Assembly (NCBI GenBank): GCA_012934845.2
Contig: WNNJ02000543.1
Location: 186,001-250,000 of the forward strand
Length of the DNA stretch: 64,000 bases
Origin: Pomphorhynchus laevis
Lineage: Eukaryota > Acanthocephala > Palaeacanthocephala > Echinorhynchida > Pomphorhynchidae
Direction of reading: 5' to 3'
The stretch's first letter is position 1. Each line of letters starts with the position of its first letter. Both the position numbers and the translations under genes were made by a program. This document shows, piece after piece, positions 20,936 to 30,233 of the stretch. The notes beneath the pieces were generated by a model. The model was not told where the DNA came from and ran no database searches. It saw only the letters and a program-made list of their open reading frames with translations.

Positions 20936-21482
20936 AATTTTTTTAATATAAAATATATTTATTACACAAAATTACATTGAACACAAGACAAATCCATTAG
21001 TCAAATACTAGACAAAAAGTTTGACTCATTATAAATACATTCTAACTATATCTCTTCAGACCTCTGACGACAGCATCGAAAGCACCAAGAATTTGATTTT
21101 ATTAGACCAAACCCGATCTTTCGACGTAACGTAGCGATACAATCACTGTAGTTATTGTCTCCTCTTAAGGCCTGTATTGACGCTATTCTCTTAAGCAATG
21201 CATTTTACTCTCTACTGATTCCGCCAGACGATGAAAAAATAACCGGAATAAATAAATGTTGTGATGATACTCAAACAAACTTTGAGGGCTTCGATTGGCA
21301 TACGATGGAGCATGAACGTTATAAACGCAAATGTCTAGAAAAGACCGCTCTGTCGAATCCCCGTACAAACCACTGCATGCAACATCAAGGCGTGCATTCA
21401 TATCCTTACACGTTGTTATTCTATCAAAATTGTTAGAAAACTCAACAGGAAGTAGAACCGGCTCAATTTCAATATATAATAT
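20936..21482 (-). mobile_element. A6, 3' part: RLE domain and tail
   Basis: Continues A6 after the interruption by B5: EIEPVLLPVEFSNN, NARLDVACSGLYG, RSFLDICVYNVHAPSY (21470-21300), then a degraded end and an AT-rich 3' UTR without the CCCATT hairpin. It ends at a 39-bp direct repeat (20897-20935) that recurs at the 5' side of A6. Confidence 0.8.
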
Positions 21483-21715
21483 AATACAAATTCATTTAAT
21501 GTGGCAAATGCGTACAAGCTGTACGCTTGCAAGTCCACAAACAAAAATGAAAAAGTCAAGCAGATAAATTGTTTAAATAGAATCGGATTTGTCGTTTGAA
21601 GCACGGGAGGGAAGTTGATCGGCGTATATGAATGGGCAGATGATTCCACGATAGCGGAGCAGCCACCAGGAAGGAGCGGAGTCCAAAGGAGGTAGAGTAG
21701 TTTGGGACATGTAAA
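21483..21715 (-). mobile_element. B5: 5'-truncated CR1-like LINE 3' end inside A6
   Basis: Minus strand. The last residues of ORF2 (LLLHVPNYSTSFGLRSFLVA ...) match B4 nearly exactly, then the 3' hairpin at 21510-21526 (GCGTACA/TGTACGC) and a tail 'ttgtattatattatata'. Only about 230 bp was copied. It splits A6 between SATCKA and EIEPVL, so it is younger than A6. Confidence 0.85.
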
Positions 21716-24273
21716 AGAAGGCTAGCCTTACATGTTGCAGATAACATACCTGCAATAATGTCGCGCATCACATTATGTCGAACAATTGTAAATCCTCCTG
21801 TTTTGCAAGATAGTGTGTGCGATACGTTGTTAAGTTCTCCACAAACACACTTTGTCGGAGCGTCTTTTAATTGCCATCCATATCTGGCGGCAAGCACATC
21901 ATAAAACTGATGATTATTTAGACAATACTGCCTATCTTCGCTAATCCTTGAAGATAACCAGGTTGATGCGCCTTTTTCTGATGCATGAATTAAGGCATTT
22001 TTTGTGTAATTATCCAGTTCTGCAATAATCTTACTGCGTTTTAAATCGTTAAAAATCTTCTTTTCACACCGAATTCCGATATTCACCAGTGTTTGCTTCT
22101 CAAGTAATTCTTGACCTACGTATCCATTTAATAATGGTAAACACATTTTTTAGACCAATTCCATTCATGGATTACCAGCTCGCAAGGATTTAAAATCCCT
22201 ATGCCTCCGCTAGATGTAGGAAGTTCAACTAATTGCCATATGTCCTCCGTAGTTTCACTTATCCCCAGTATCTCCGGCAATAAGCTTTTTCTTATTTCCA
22301 ATTCTAGCAATTGTAACCATGATTTTTCACATTTGCACGCACGAAAAACATATGTCTATTTATGTTGTAACGCAAAGATGAAAGCTAGATACGTTTGTTG
22401 AGCACATGTTTCGGATATTTCCGATAAGCGTCTAACCATCTTACTCCATTTATCGACCTTATGATCCACCCATTTCCGCTCATAGTCGTCATATCCGATT
22501 GGACACCCAAGAACTTAAGCGCCTAGGTGTAAAACTAGAATTTCACTACCCGCAAATATTGACCATGCTATATCATTATTAGAGCGAGAGATTAACTGGC
22601 ATTTCTGAGTATTGATGTAAAAAACATAATACGGACCAATGTTCTTCATCATTTCAAAATATCAGTAAAGAACACCCGCCTCCCCAATGCAAGATACATC
22701 ATCTGCGTACCACATCTGTTGGACAGACGGAAAGGTATCCTTCAAACGCAATATTAAAGGAATTGTAGAAACCGCGAATGCAACCATAGACAGAGGATCA
22801 CCATGCGTGAACCCTTCGCGAGACAATATTATATCGTCTCCTATCATCATAGGATCCTCCGAATACATGTTCGTTAACACATTAAGCAAAGGCGGACATA
22901 CATTTTTCATGTTTGCTAGTGCCATCTTACGATTTACACAATTGAATGCATTCTTTGCGTCAATTAGAAGCATACAAGAATCACGTTTTTCCATTAGAGA
23001 CGATCGTAAACTACGTACTATGTATTCCGCTCCACATCTTTGTCCTGCACACAATTGCATAGTACCAGCGACGCTCTGAATATGCATAGAAATTGTTCTG
23101 AGAATCACCTTTGAAATAATCTGACGATACACCTCGCCCAACCTTATGGGTCGGATTCCGTTATTCTTTGCAACTGCGATTAAGTTGGAGGCTACAAGTG
23201 CTGTAGTTGAACCTTTTGGTACAATATCTGATACAAGTCTTCTTGTCAAACCGGCCAATGTATCAGCCAACGCCATTGAATAGTGGCGTTGACACTATTA
23301 TGGTGGCTACAAATGCTGTAGTTGAACCTTTTGGTACAATACCTGATACAAGGCTTCTTGTCAAACCGGCCAATGCATCAGCCAACGCCATTGAATAGTG
23401 GCGTTGACACTATAAATGGTGTTAACATTTGTTTCCATGTAGAGGCATCTACCCCAGAGGGCCCTGCGGAACTGCGAGTGCGTCGGGCCTCTGTAATAAT
23501 ACTCTCAGCATCAATCTTGTCAAACATCACTGGATGAAATGGCAGTAAGTTAGGATGCGGACAATTCATCACGCCTTCTACATATACGCGATCTCCTTAC
23601 GGATGTTTGCTTTCCAACAACTGTCGTACGGTTGAAGATCCTATGACTTCATCAGGATTCAGATACGATCCATCTGAAGCGTCTTCCAAAGATTTTATTG
23701 TTGCTTTGGTATCACCCTTTTGCATAGAGCGTCTAAACGCTACTTTCCAATCAATCTGAGCTTGTATACACTCTTTGCTTTTTCTAGTCGATTGTAGATA
23801 ACGAGCTTCAGCTATAAGCTCACTCCAATTATCGGAAATCCACCTCTCGATACGCCTTTTCATAGCCTGTCTTATCAAACTAACATTCCTAGACTTTAAT
23901 CTTTGAAGAATGCATTGACTCACTATTGTAACTTTTTGCAGTGCACTACCATCATCCGTATCCAAACAGGCTTGCTTCGGCAAATTAAATTGATTCGGTT
24001 TCATTTTGAAATTTCTTCATAAACTGATCCTAACACAAATTCGTTAGCATGCCCTCCCATACTGGGCATTGTGCCATTTATATTGTATAAAACTTCGGAA
24101 CTCACGCTATTACTCTGAACAACCAGTGTATTTTTATTGCAACAATTTGGGGCAGTGCAGTTAAAACATCGTTTATTACTCTTTGCACAGCGACAACCTT
24201 TGCAACGCGCTGCAGGACCGTTACATGTACAGCATTTTACAACCATTATTTTTATTTAAAAAAATAAAAATAA
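21716..24273 (-). mobile_element. A6, 5' part: Cys-rich N-terminus, RT and knuckle
   Basis: Start codon at 24246: MVVKCCTCNGPAARCKGCRC, CFNCTAPNCC, then the linker (QAMKRRIERWISDNWSELIA, 23880-23830), SSAGPSGVDASTWKQML (about 23490), a 115-bp duplication (23190-23419), RT at 23276-22662 with GFTHGDPLSMV and WYADDVSCIG, thumb debris to 22130, and the knuckle CVCGELNNVSHTLSC with RHNVMRD (21860-21760). Near full length with the 3' part beyond B5, but with several frame breaks. The usual QGDP of the RT is HGDP. It is flanked by a 39-bp direct repeat. Confidence 0.85.
23190..23419. repeat. 115-bp tandem duplication inside A6
   Basis: 'ggctacaa(g/a)tgctgtagttg' and the rest recur with period 115 (23190 and 23305). 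It covers the same protein segment, before the IRPI motif, as the duplication in A1. Confidence 0.8.
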
Positions 24274-24312
24274 TAATAAGAAAACATATAATTGAAAAAT
24301 CATATTTGTAAT
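24274..24312. repeat. 39-bp direct repeat on the 5' side of A6
   Basis: Identical to 20897-20935 on the 3' side of A6. Most simply a long target-site duplication; a tail shared with an older copy is the alternative. Confidence 0.65.
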
Positions 24313-24680
24313 TAAAAATTTATATCTTTTTGTAATTCGTTGCCACGATTTTAAATTTACAGCAATTTGACGATTCTAAATGCACCGGTTGCCAGAGTAC
24401 ATACTCCAATATTAATACCTAAAATTCTTCATTAAAAAGCTTGCATAATTTGAATTTTTGAAAATTATAAAAATATACTTTATTTTGCCTTTAATTTTTA
24501 AATTAAAATTTTCCAATTTCCTTGTGTATCTATATTTTTATTTGCATATATAATTTTATTTCGCCAAATAGCAATATAACTGTCAGAAGATCATGTCAAT
24601 CTTATTAAATTGTGTAATTTTATTTTTTTTAATAAAATTACCCAATAAATCTTATTTTCTTTATTTTTTAAAACGTGCTT
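24313..24680. other. AT-rich spacer, no gene seen
   Basis: Low-complexity A/T-rich sequence between A6 and family R. No reading frame, hairpin or known motif could be supported. Confidence 0.6.
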
Positions 24681-27545
24681 CAATCTTTTTCTATCTCCTT
24701 AACAAGGGCCAAAGCGGAAGCGCCCAGTGATCCATAAGTCTCTACTCCAAAAGAGCCAAATATGTGGGACATGGTTAAGTTGTCATATTTCAGCCGTTTC
24801 CGCTCTTCAGATTATGAAGCTGCTTCGCCCGCTCCACTGGCTGCGTTCCTAACATTGCTGGCTGCGCGGGTGTCCACGCAGGTGGCGTCCCACATCAAAC
24901 ATTTCCCTTCACGCCAAGGGAAAATGGTGACTCCATCAGGACTTTGACCGTCCGATCTGCATACATTAAATGGCTCTAGAATGTTTGGGGCATTGACGGT
25001 GTTGAGGACTCTGCTTATCACTGAATTTATTTCCGCGTGTCTGGGGAATCTGCCTCTCGAGATTCTGCATGCTAATCCGTGTCGTCCTGACTCGTCGACA
25101 TACGCTCCACAATGACATATGTGTGGAGTACATGTAGGAAAGCCTAGTTTCCCAGAGCACCAATCGAAACTGTGTTTAGCCAAGTACCAGACTCACTTGT
25201 GGATACCGTCATAATTCGCACGCGAGATGCTTCGCCTTCCGAGCCTTCAATTAGATATTCATGAGCTAGTTTAACGAGGGGAGTCTCAAGCGGATTGTTT
25301 ATGGCTATTAGTCGGTGCCTCACTGAGACCCGTCTTGGCCAACCAAGTTGAGAAGCCAGCGTCAAAATGTGGGCAATGTGTAGAGTTATTCAAAAGAATG
25401 TTGACGCAATCCTTCGTTGCCACTACAGACGATAAAAAGGCCGGAAAAGCAATGTCCGCTGAACTGCGGATCTCCAAACCACCAAACGGCACGGGCAATG
25501 AAGCTTGACACCAAGAATCGTTCGTTATCGCGCAATTTGTAATGTGGGATAAATATTTTTTCAGTACACTATCGAGCTTATAGAGTTCCGCGTACATGTT
25601 GAAGCAAGGAGTTGTACGGATATAAAGCAGTATGGTTATGTAAAGGCAGTTCTTTATAAGGAAAAGTGCATCGTGAGCACGAAGCTTGCAAACCCTAGTG
25701 CACATAAATACCAATTGCTCCTCGCTCTGAGCCAAATCTTTCGTTGAATTCTCTATAAAGACAACGCTTCCAAGGATTTCAAATTTTCCCGAATAATCAC
25801 TTTTATGTTTGGGGCTACATATGAAAAGATAGTAGTCATCTGTTCGATTTCATGTTCCCCCATATTCAGAAACATGAGCTCACATTTGTCTGCATTAAGC
25901 TCCAGAACTATTCAGTTAGCTGATGCCAAAATCGTCTCCAAATCCTATATCACAACAGATGAATCTCCTCCAAGCGTTGCGTCGTCCAAATACCATGCGT
26001 TAAAGGTGTATTGAAGGGAGTGCGAAATAGGATTTACTGCTAGAGCAAAATCAATTGGACCAAGGGGATCGCCCTGTTTTTGACCAAATGATTCTATCTT
26101 CATAAACCAGAGGTGTCTGAGAGCCGTAGGCAGAATGAAAATACGGAAATACTTATGGGGCGTGTTCTTTTACTGCTTCGAGAAGAATACCGCGATCAAT
26201 GGTGTTAAAAGCATTTCGAAAGTATATTTTGAAAACAACTGTGGGCTGTTGGCAGTTTATTATGAATGATCGAACTGCGTAAACAATCGCTTCTGATCCG
26301 CATGGTGTACAACACCCTAGTTGGTATGGAGGGAGGTAATCACCTATTTTTTGTGATATCCTTATACACAGTATCTTGGCAGCAATGCGACGGAGTGTGC
26401 TCCCGATTGCGATTGGGCCAATCTCGCCATCCTTTTCATTGAGTGCACATAAGTACGCCGAAAAGAAAAGCTGCACTCCTTCCGCGATGAGATTGTCATT
26501 GATAAAACCATCGATTACACGAGAAAGACGGAACTGAATCACCAGCGCTATAGGGCATCATATCTTTCAAGTGTTGAGGGCGAAGGCCACCCATTCCATG
26601 TCCCGAACCATTGGCGAAACTCGAAATGGCCATTATTATCTCGCAAGAGTTGGAACGACTCGGATTTTCTGAAGGATATTTTTAAGGAATTAGACTATCT
26701 CTTGTGTGTGAAGGGTGCATTTCTTTAAGGGACTGAATGGAATTCTCTATATTGTCAGCAAAGGAGTCAGATGATGTGAGTAGCCGTACAGCTCCAAGAA
26801 CATCACAGTCTGCAAGCTTGATAGAAACTCGTTCGCACGAGGTTTTTGATTTCGGAGCCTTCGAATGGGCATTATTTTTCATTTGTATACAGGGGTCCGA
26901 TTGTTGGGTAACCTTAAGGAAGCTATCATCAAATTTCGAAATTCTATCCTTGATGATAGATGTAAGGGATCGCCCGGATGATTCACCTGATGTAAGCACG
27001 AGTCTAGAGAAAGTGAACAACCGAAGCCAGCTTGTTGGACTGTTCTCATCCGCACAGTCATTTAAGAGGCGGTAAATGCTTTAGCTGTATGGTATCTAGC
27101 GCCCTTCGGTATTCTTTTCAAAACCGATTTAGGGAGATGCTGGGACAGCTTATCTAAGGAGGGTATAACGTTCAATTTTACGACATGAAGAGCTGGGTTA
27201 TTTGCAGTTTGTTGATGTTGTAATGCAGAAAGTGTACGACCAGACCCTTCACACCTGGAACGAAAGGGCCCGTAAACCCGGAATTTTTCCAATTTGGTGA
27301 TCCTACAAGACATTTTGCAAATTGGACATTCCCACTCGACGGGGACAGATTGAGTGGAGTTTGTAGCGTCAGACTGAGGAGGCACAGACTCGCAAGATGC
27401 GGGTCACTTATCATATGTGGGTATGACGATTTGTGGTTACTTTGCTGCTTATCTACGTAGTCTGCCTTGTGGACTTTGTTATGTCCTTCGTGGATTCGTC
27501 GATGTGGTGTCCACTTAAAGTTGTTAATGAGATTTCGCATTTTTA
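24681..27545 (-). mobile_element. R1: R2-like LINE with N-terminal zinc finger, degenerate
   Basis: Minus strand. N-terminal part (27540-27180): after a frame change EWECPICKMSC ... FRSRCEGSGRT, a C2H2-like finger. RT: LGCCTPCGSEAIVYAVRSF, VVFKIYFRNAFNTIDRGIL (26340-26170), then GQKQGDPLGPIDFALAV and WYLDDATLGG (26080-25960). The C-terminal part (25183-24812) has HICHCGAYVDESGRHGLAC, RHAEIN, PDGVTIFPWREGK and LMWDATCVDTRA, i.e. a CxCG..H..C knuckle and a PD ... D restriction-like nuclease core as in R2-group LINEs. It ends at SFGVETYGSLGASALALV near 24690 without the last conserved residues. There are several frame breaks. It is distinct from family A: no CCxCNG module and a different RLE signature. 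Confidence 0.8.
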
Positions 27546-27689
27546 ATTGTTGAAGAACTTGTAATCGTTGTTGATGAATATTACGCGCTGTTAAATCGTT
27601 GTAATCGATGTAATCGTTGAAGTAATTGTTGTAATTGTCTATATATTATATTGTAAGTTTTAATAACCAAATATTATAAAAATATGGAA

Positions 27690-27945
27690 TATTTTTAATA
27701 TGAAATATGCCGACTTGACCATGTCCCACATATTTTGCCCGTTTGGAGTAGAGACTTATTGATCACTGGGCTTTTCCGCTTTGGCTCTTGTTAAGGATAT
27801 ATGAAAAAGATTGAAACACGTTACCGGGGATTCACGTGCTACTTCATACCTCCTCCAAAACGTTAGCATCGACATCCAACGTGGAAATACTGTCAGCATT
27901 CTGGCGACGGCTCCAAAAAGCAAGAACATAGTAGGCTGGTGGTAG
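27690..27945 (+). mobile_element. R2f: 3' fragment of the same family, opposite strand
   Basis: Plus-strand coding debris: KYADLTMSHIFCPFGVETY, SLGFSALALVKDI, then NVSIDIQRGNTVSILATAP. The first 115 bp match the 3' end of R1 in inverted orientation. The last part supplies the C-terminus that R1 lacks. Two stops are present. Confidence 0.7.
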
Positions 27946-28425
27946 CAGCCAGTCTTGCTAAAAGAATGACATTTCTCTACGAAGAAGACAAACGTTCTGT
28001 ATTTATCTTTTTTAACTAGATATAAATTCTAAAATTTTTATTTTTTAAAACCCCCATAAATAATTTTTTTTTGAACTGAAACCACAACGACAATTCATGG
28101 AATCAATTTATAAAAAGCAATTTATACTCAATACATGTTATCATCATTCGTACACAGTATATTATATTAATCTAATTAAAAAAACCTTTTTAAATTAGTA
28201 ACCATTCTTTTTAAAATAACATAATATATATATTTTGAGTTAACATTTTTAAATTAAATAGAGAAATAAAGTCAATTTTGAGTATAGAAATATAAATAGC
28301 AGTTAACAAAATTAATTAAAATTTTACAGGAATTGATTAACTATTTTAAACGTGCACCAACATTTATGATCTGACCTTCATTTCACGACTTAATAAATTT
28401 GAACATTGAACAATAGTTTAACCTA
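27946..28425. other. AT-rich spacer, no gene seen
   Basis: Intergenic AT-rich sequence between the R fragment and the TIR element. No supported feature. Confidence 0.6.
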
Positions 28426-29165
28426 ATAATTATTGGAGCTGGATCAAAGGAAAGACGAAATTATTTTTGATATTTCGCTAACTACTGTTAGCATCTTGAG
28501 AAAATTACGGAAATTACAGTAATTTTTTATGTAATCAGGTTTCGGCCCATATTCTTCGGCCCAACATAGCAATAAGGCCAAATGTATGCTAATGACCTTC
28601 TTCCTCTGATGAAATTTGATTATCTTGTGAATCTTAGTCAAATACAAAGCATATTGTTTATTATCCATAAAAGATTCGCCTCATAGTTTAAATAAATTTT
28701 TAATAGAGAAAATTCGTTTCCAATCCGAATTATTACAAGAAGGCGAGGAAACAGGAATATTTATTTGATTAGAAAAATCCAATATTTCGACGGCACTACG
28801 GCACGTCATCTTCGGGGTTTTGAGTATTTAACAATCAAGACAATTTTTAGCTAGTAATTGCTCGCTAAAAATTGTCTTGATTGTTAAATACTCAAAACCC
28901 TGAGGATGACGTGCCGTAGTGCCGTCGAAATATTGGATTTTTCTAATCAAATAAATATTCCTGTTTCCTCGCCTTCGTGTAATAAATTTTTAATAATATT
29001 TTGTTAACGTATATATTATAAATTTAAAATTTTAATGATATTTTGTTGATTTATACATCTCCATTATTAGAAATAGAAATTAGTAATTTTCTGAAAATGC
29101 TAACAGAAGTTAGCGAAATATCAAAAATAATTTCCTTTTTCTTTTATCCAGCTCTAATAATTATT
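28426..29165. mobile_element. Non-autonomous element with 83-bp terminal inverted repeats
   Basis: Left end 28426-28508 and right end 29083-29165 are inverted copies sharing 'ttatttttgatatttcgcta' and the rest with about nine mismatches. No transposase frame lies between. Inside, a separate 252-bp palindrome (28732-28983) has been inserted. This looks like a MITE-type DNA element; its superfamily is not evident, and no clear target-site duplication could be fixed in the AT-rich flanks. Part of the interior (28525-28625) recurs at 40.34-40.44 kb. Confidence 0.7.
28732..28983. repeat. Palindrome with 120-bp arms and hammerhead-like cores
   Basis: Arms 28732-28851 and 28864-28983 are nearly perfect inverted copies around a 12-nt loop. 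On the plus strand the right arm holds CTGAGGA (28900-28906), a stem GACG/CGTC, then GAAA (28927-28930). The left arm has the mirrored core on the minus strand (CCGAAGA). This is the CUGANGA ... GAAA layout of a hammerhead ribozyme with one extra base before stem II. Penelope-like elements are known to carry such motifs in inverted terminal repeats, so a solo pair of such repeats is the likely source. Confidence 0.65.
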
Positions 29166-29311
29166 TATCAATATAGGATCAGTATCAACTATTTAAAAAA
29201 GTTTAACCAATGATGCTTGTCTAAATCAGTAGTTCTGAGTGTAATAAATACACATATACTATTTGTTGAAGAATTGCAAGGTAGGGAATTTATTTGAAAA
29301 AGTTTACAAAT

Positions 29312-29340
29312 TTTCAGTCGCTCCTAGCGACCTTCTTCAG
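29312..29340 (-). ncRNA. Hammerhead-like ribozyme core in P2
   Basis: Minus strand: CTGAAGA (29340-29334), AG, stem GTCGC/GCGAC around TAGGA, T, then GAAA (29315-29312). The core bases fit CUGANGA ... GAAA, with one unpaired base before stem II. ATTTG and CAAAT downstream could make stem III, but a clean cleavage triplet is not obvious, so self-cleavage is uncertain. Confidence 0.55.
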
Positions 29341-29589
29341 GCAAAAAAAATCAAAAATTCAAACAGTAAAATCACAACTACACAACACATATACACTTAC
29401 AACAAAAACATCAAAGAAATTCTTTACCGAAAATTACAAAACACAAGTATTGAAGTTCAATTGGATAAAATTTGGCTAAAAAGCACTAAAATAAAAAAAA
29501 CACGAATAAAAAAGATAAAACACTAAAGAATAAAACACCATATAAAACAAAATCAAATTAAAATACAAATCAATCCAAAAACTACATGT

Positions 29590-29905
29590 TTATTCCAACT
29601 GCAAACCGTATTGTGGCAATCTCAAAATAACGTCTGCTTTATTGCCTTCAAAGACTTTGTCACATTCTTGTCTTAAGAAAAGGACTTCCTTAATTGCTCT
29701 AATTTTCTTATTCGTCTTTTGGCAAACAACTTCAGCACCATCAAAACCAATTATGTGATCACTGTTCTTGCAATGATTGAAGACCGCTGATGATGAGTTG
29801 GCCGTTTTTATATACCGACGGTGCTGTCCTACACGTGTTTCCAGCTTTTCACCCGTTTGACCAATATATTTGTGGTCACAATCTCGGCAGGGTATCGAAT
29901 ATACA
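29590..29905 (-). pseudogene. GIY-YIG endonuclease domain of P2 (5'-truncated)
   Basis: Open frame without its own start: YSIPCRDCDHKYIGQTGEKL, ETRVGQHRR, then SAVFNHCKNSDHIIGFDGAE and IKEVLFLRQ, stop at 29592-29590. It shows the CxxC insertion before KYIGQTG, the catalytic Arg region and a downstream Glu (KE), typical of the Penelope-type GIY-YIG nuclease. It nicks target DNA for reverse transcription in intact elements. Confidence 0.8.
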
Positions 29906-30233
29906 CAAATTTGTAAAATTTGTAAAATTTTTCAAATAAATTCCCTACCTTGCAATTCTTCAACAAATATGAGTGGGAATTTTTACCAACATATATATAC
30001 TATTGTTTAATAGATACTAAATATATACAGTATGACATTATCACTTAAGGACTACAAAATATGCATGCAGAGAAAGTAAACCCAAGGTGTCCAAAACAAG
30101 CAAGACGGTAAAAAATATAATAATTAACGAATAGTACGGCAATACTTGATCACTATTTACACTTTTAACTTGTTTGTAAAAAAGAATTAAACTATGAAAG
30201 GATAGAACAAATAAGTGTTACTAAAATACTGGT

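Larger units (their letters stand above)
29268..29971 (-). mobile_element. P2: Penelope-like element 3' part with inverted ends
   Basis: Minus strand. A sequence of about 45 bp at the left (29268-29315, 'gaattgcaaggtagggaatt...') is repeated inverted at the right (29917-29971). Between them lie a GIY-YIG endonuclease frame (29590-29905), an AT-rich 3' UTR, and a hammerhead-like core next to the left repeat. RT sequence is absent, so this is a 5'-truncated copy. The layout (inverted end repeats plus GIY-YIG) is what is known for Penelope-like elements. Confidence 0.8.

Noticed and set aside
24681-27830. 115-bp inverted repeats around family R taken as transposon TIRs
   Set aside because: Both arms are coding sequence of the R-family C-terminus in opposite orientation, and the right arm runs on into more coding sequence; they are not termini.
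29263-29526. Lys-rich 87-residue protein
   Set aside because: AT-rich translation of the Penelope 3' UTR and end repeat; the opposite strand carries the GIY-YIG frame.
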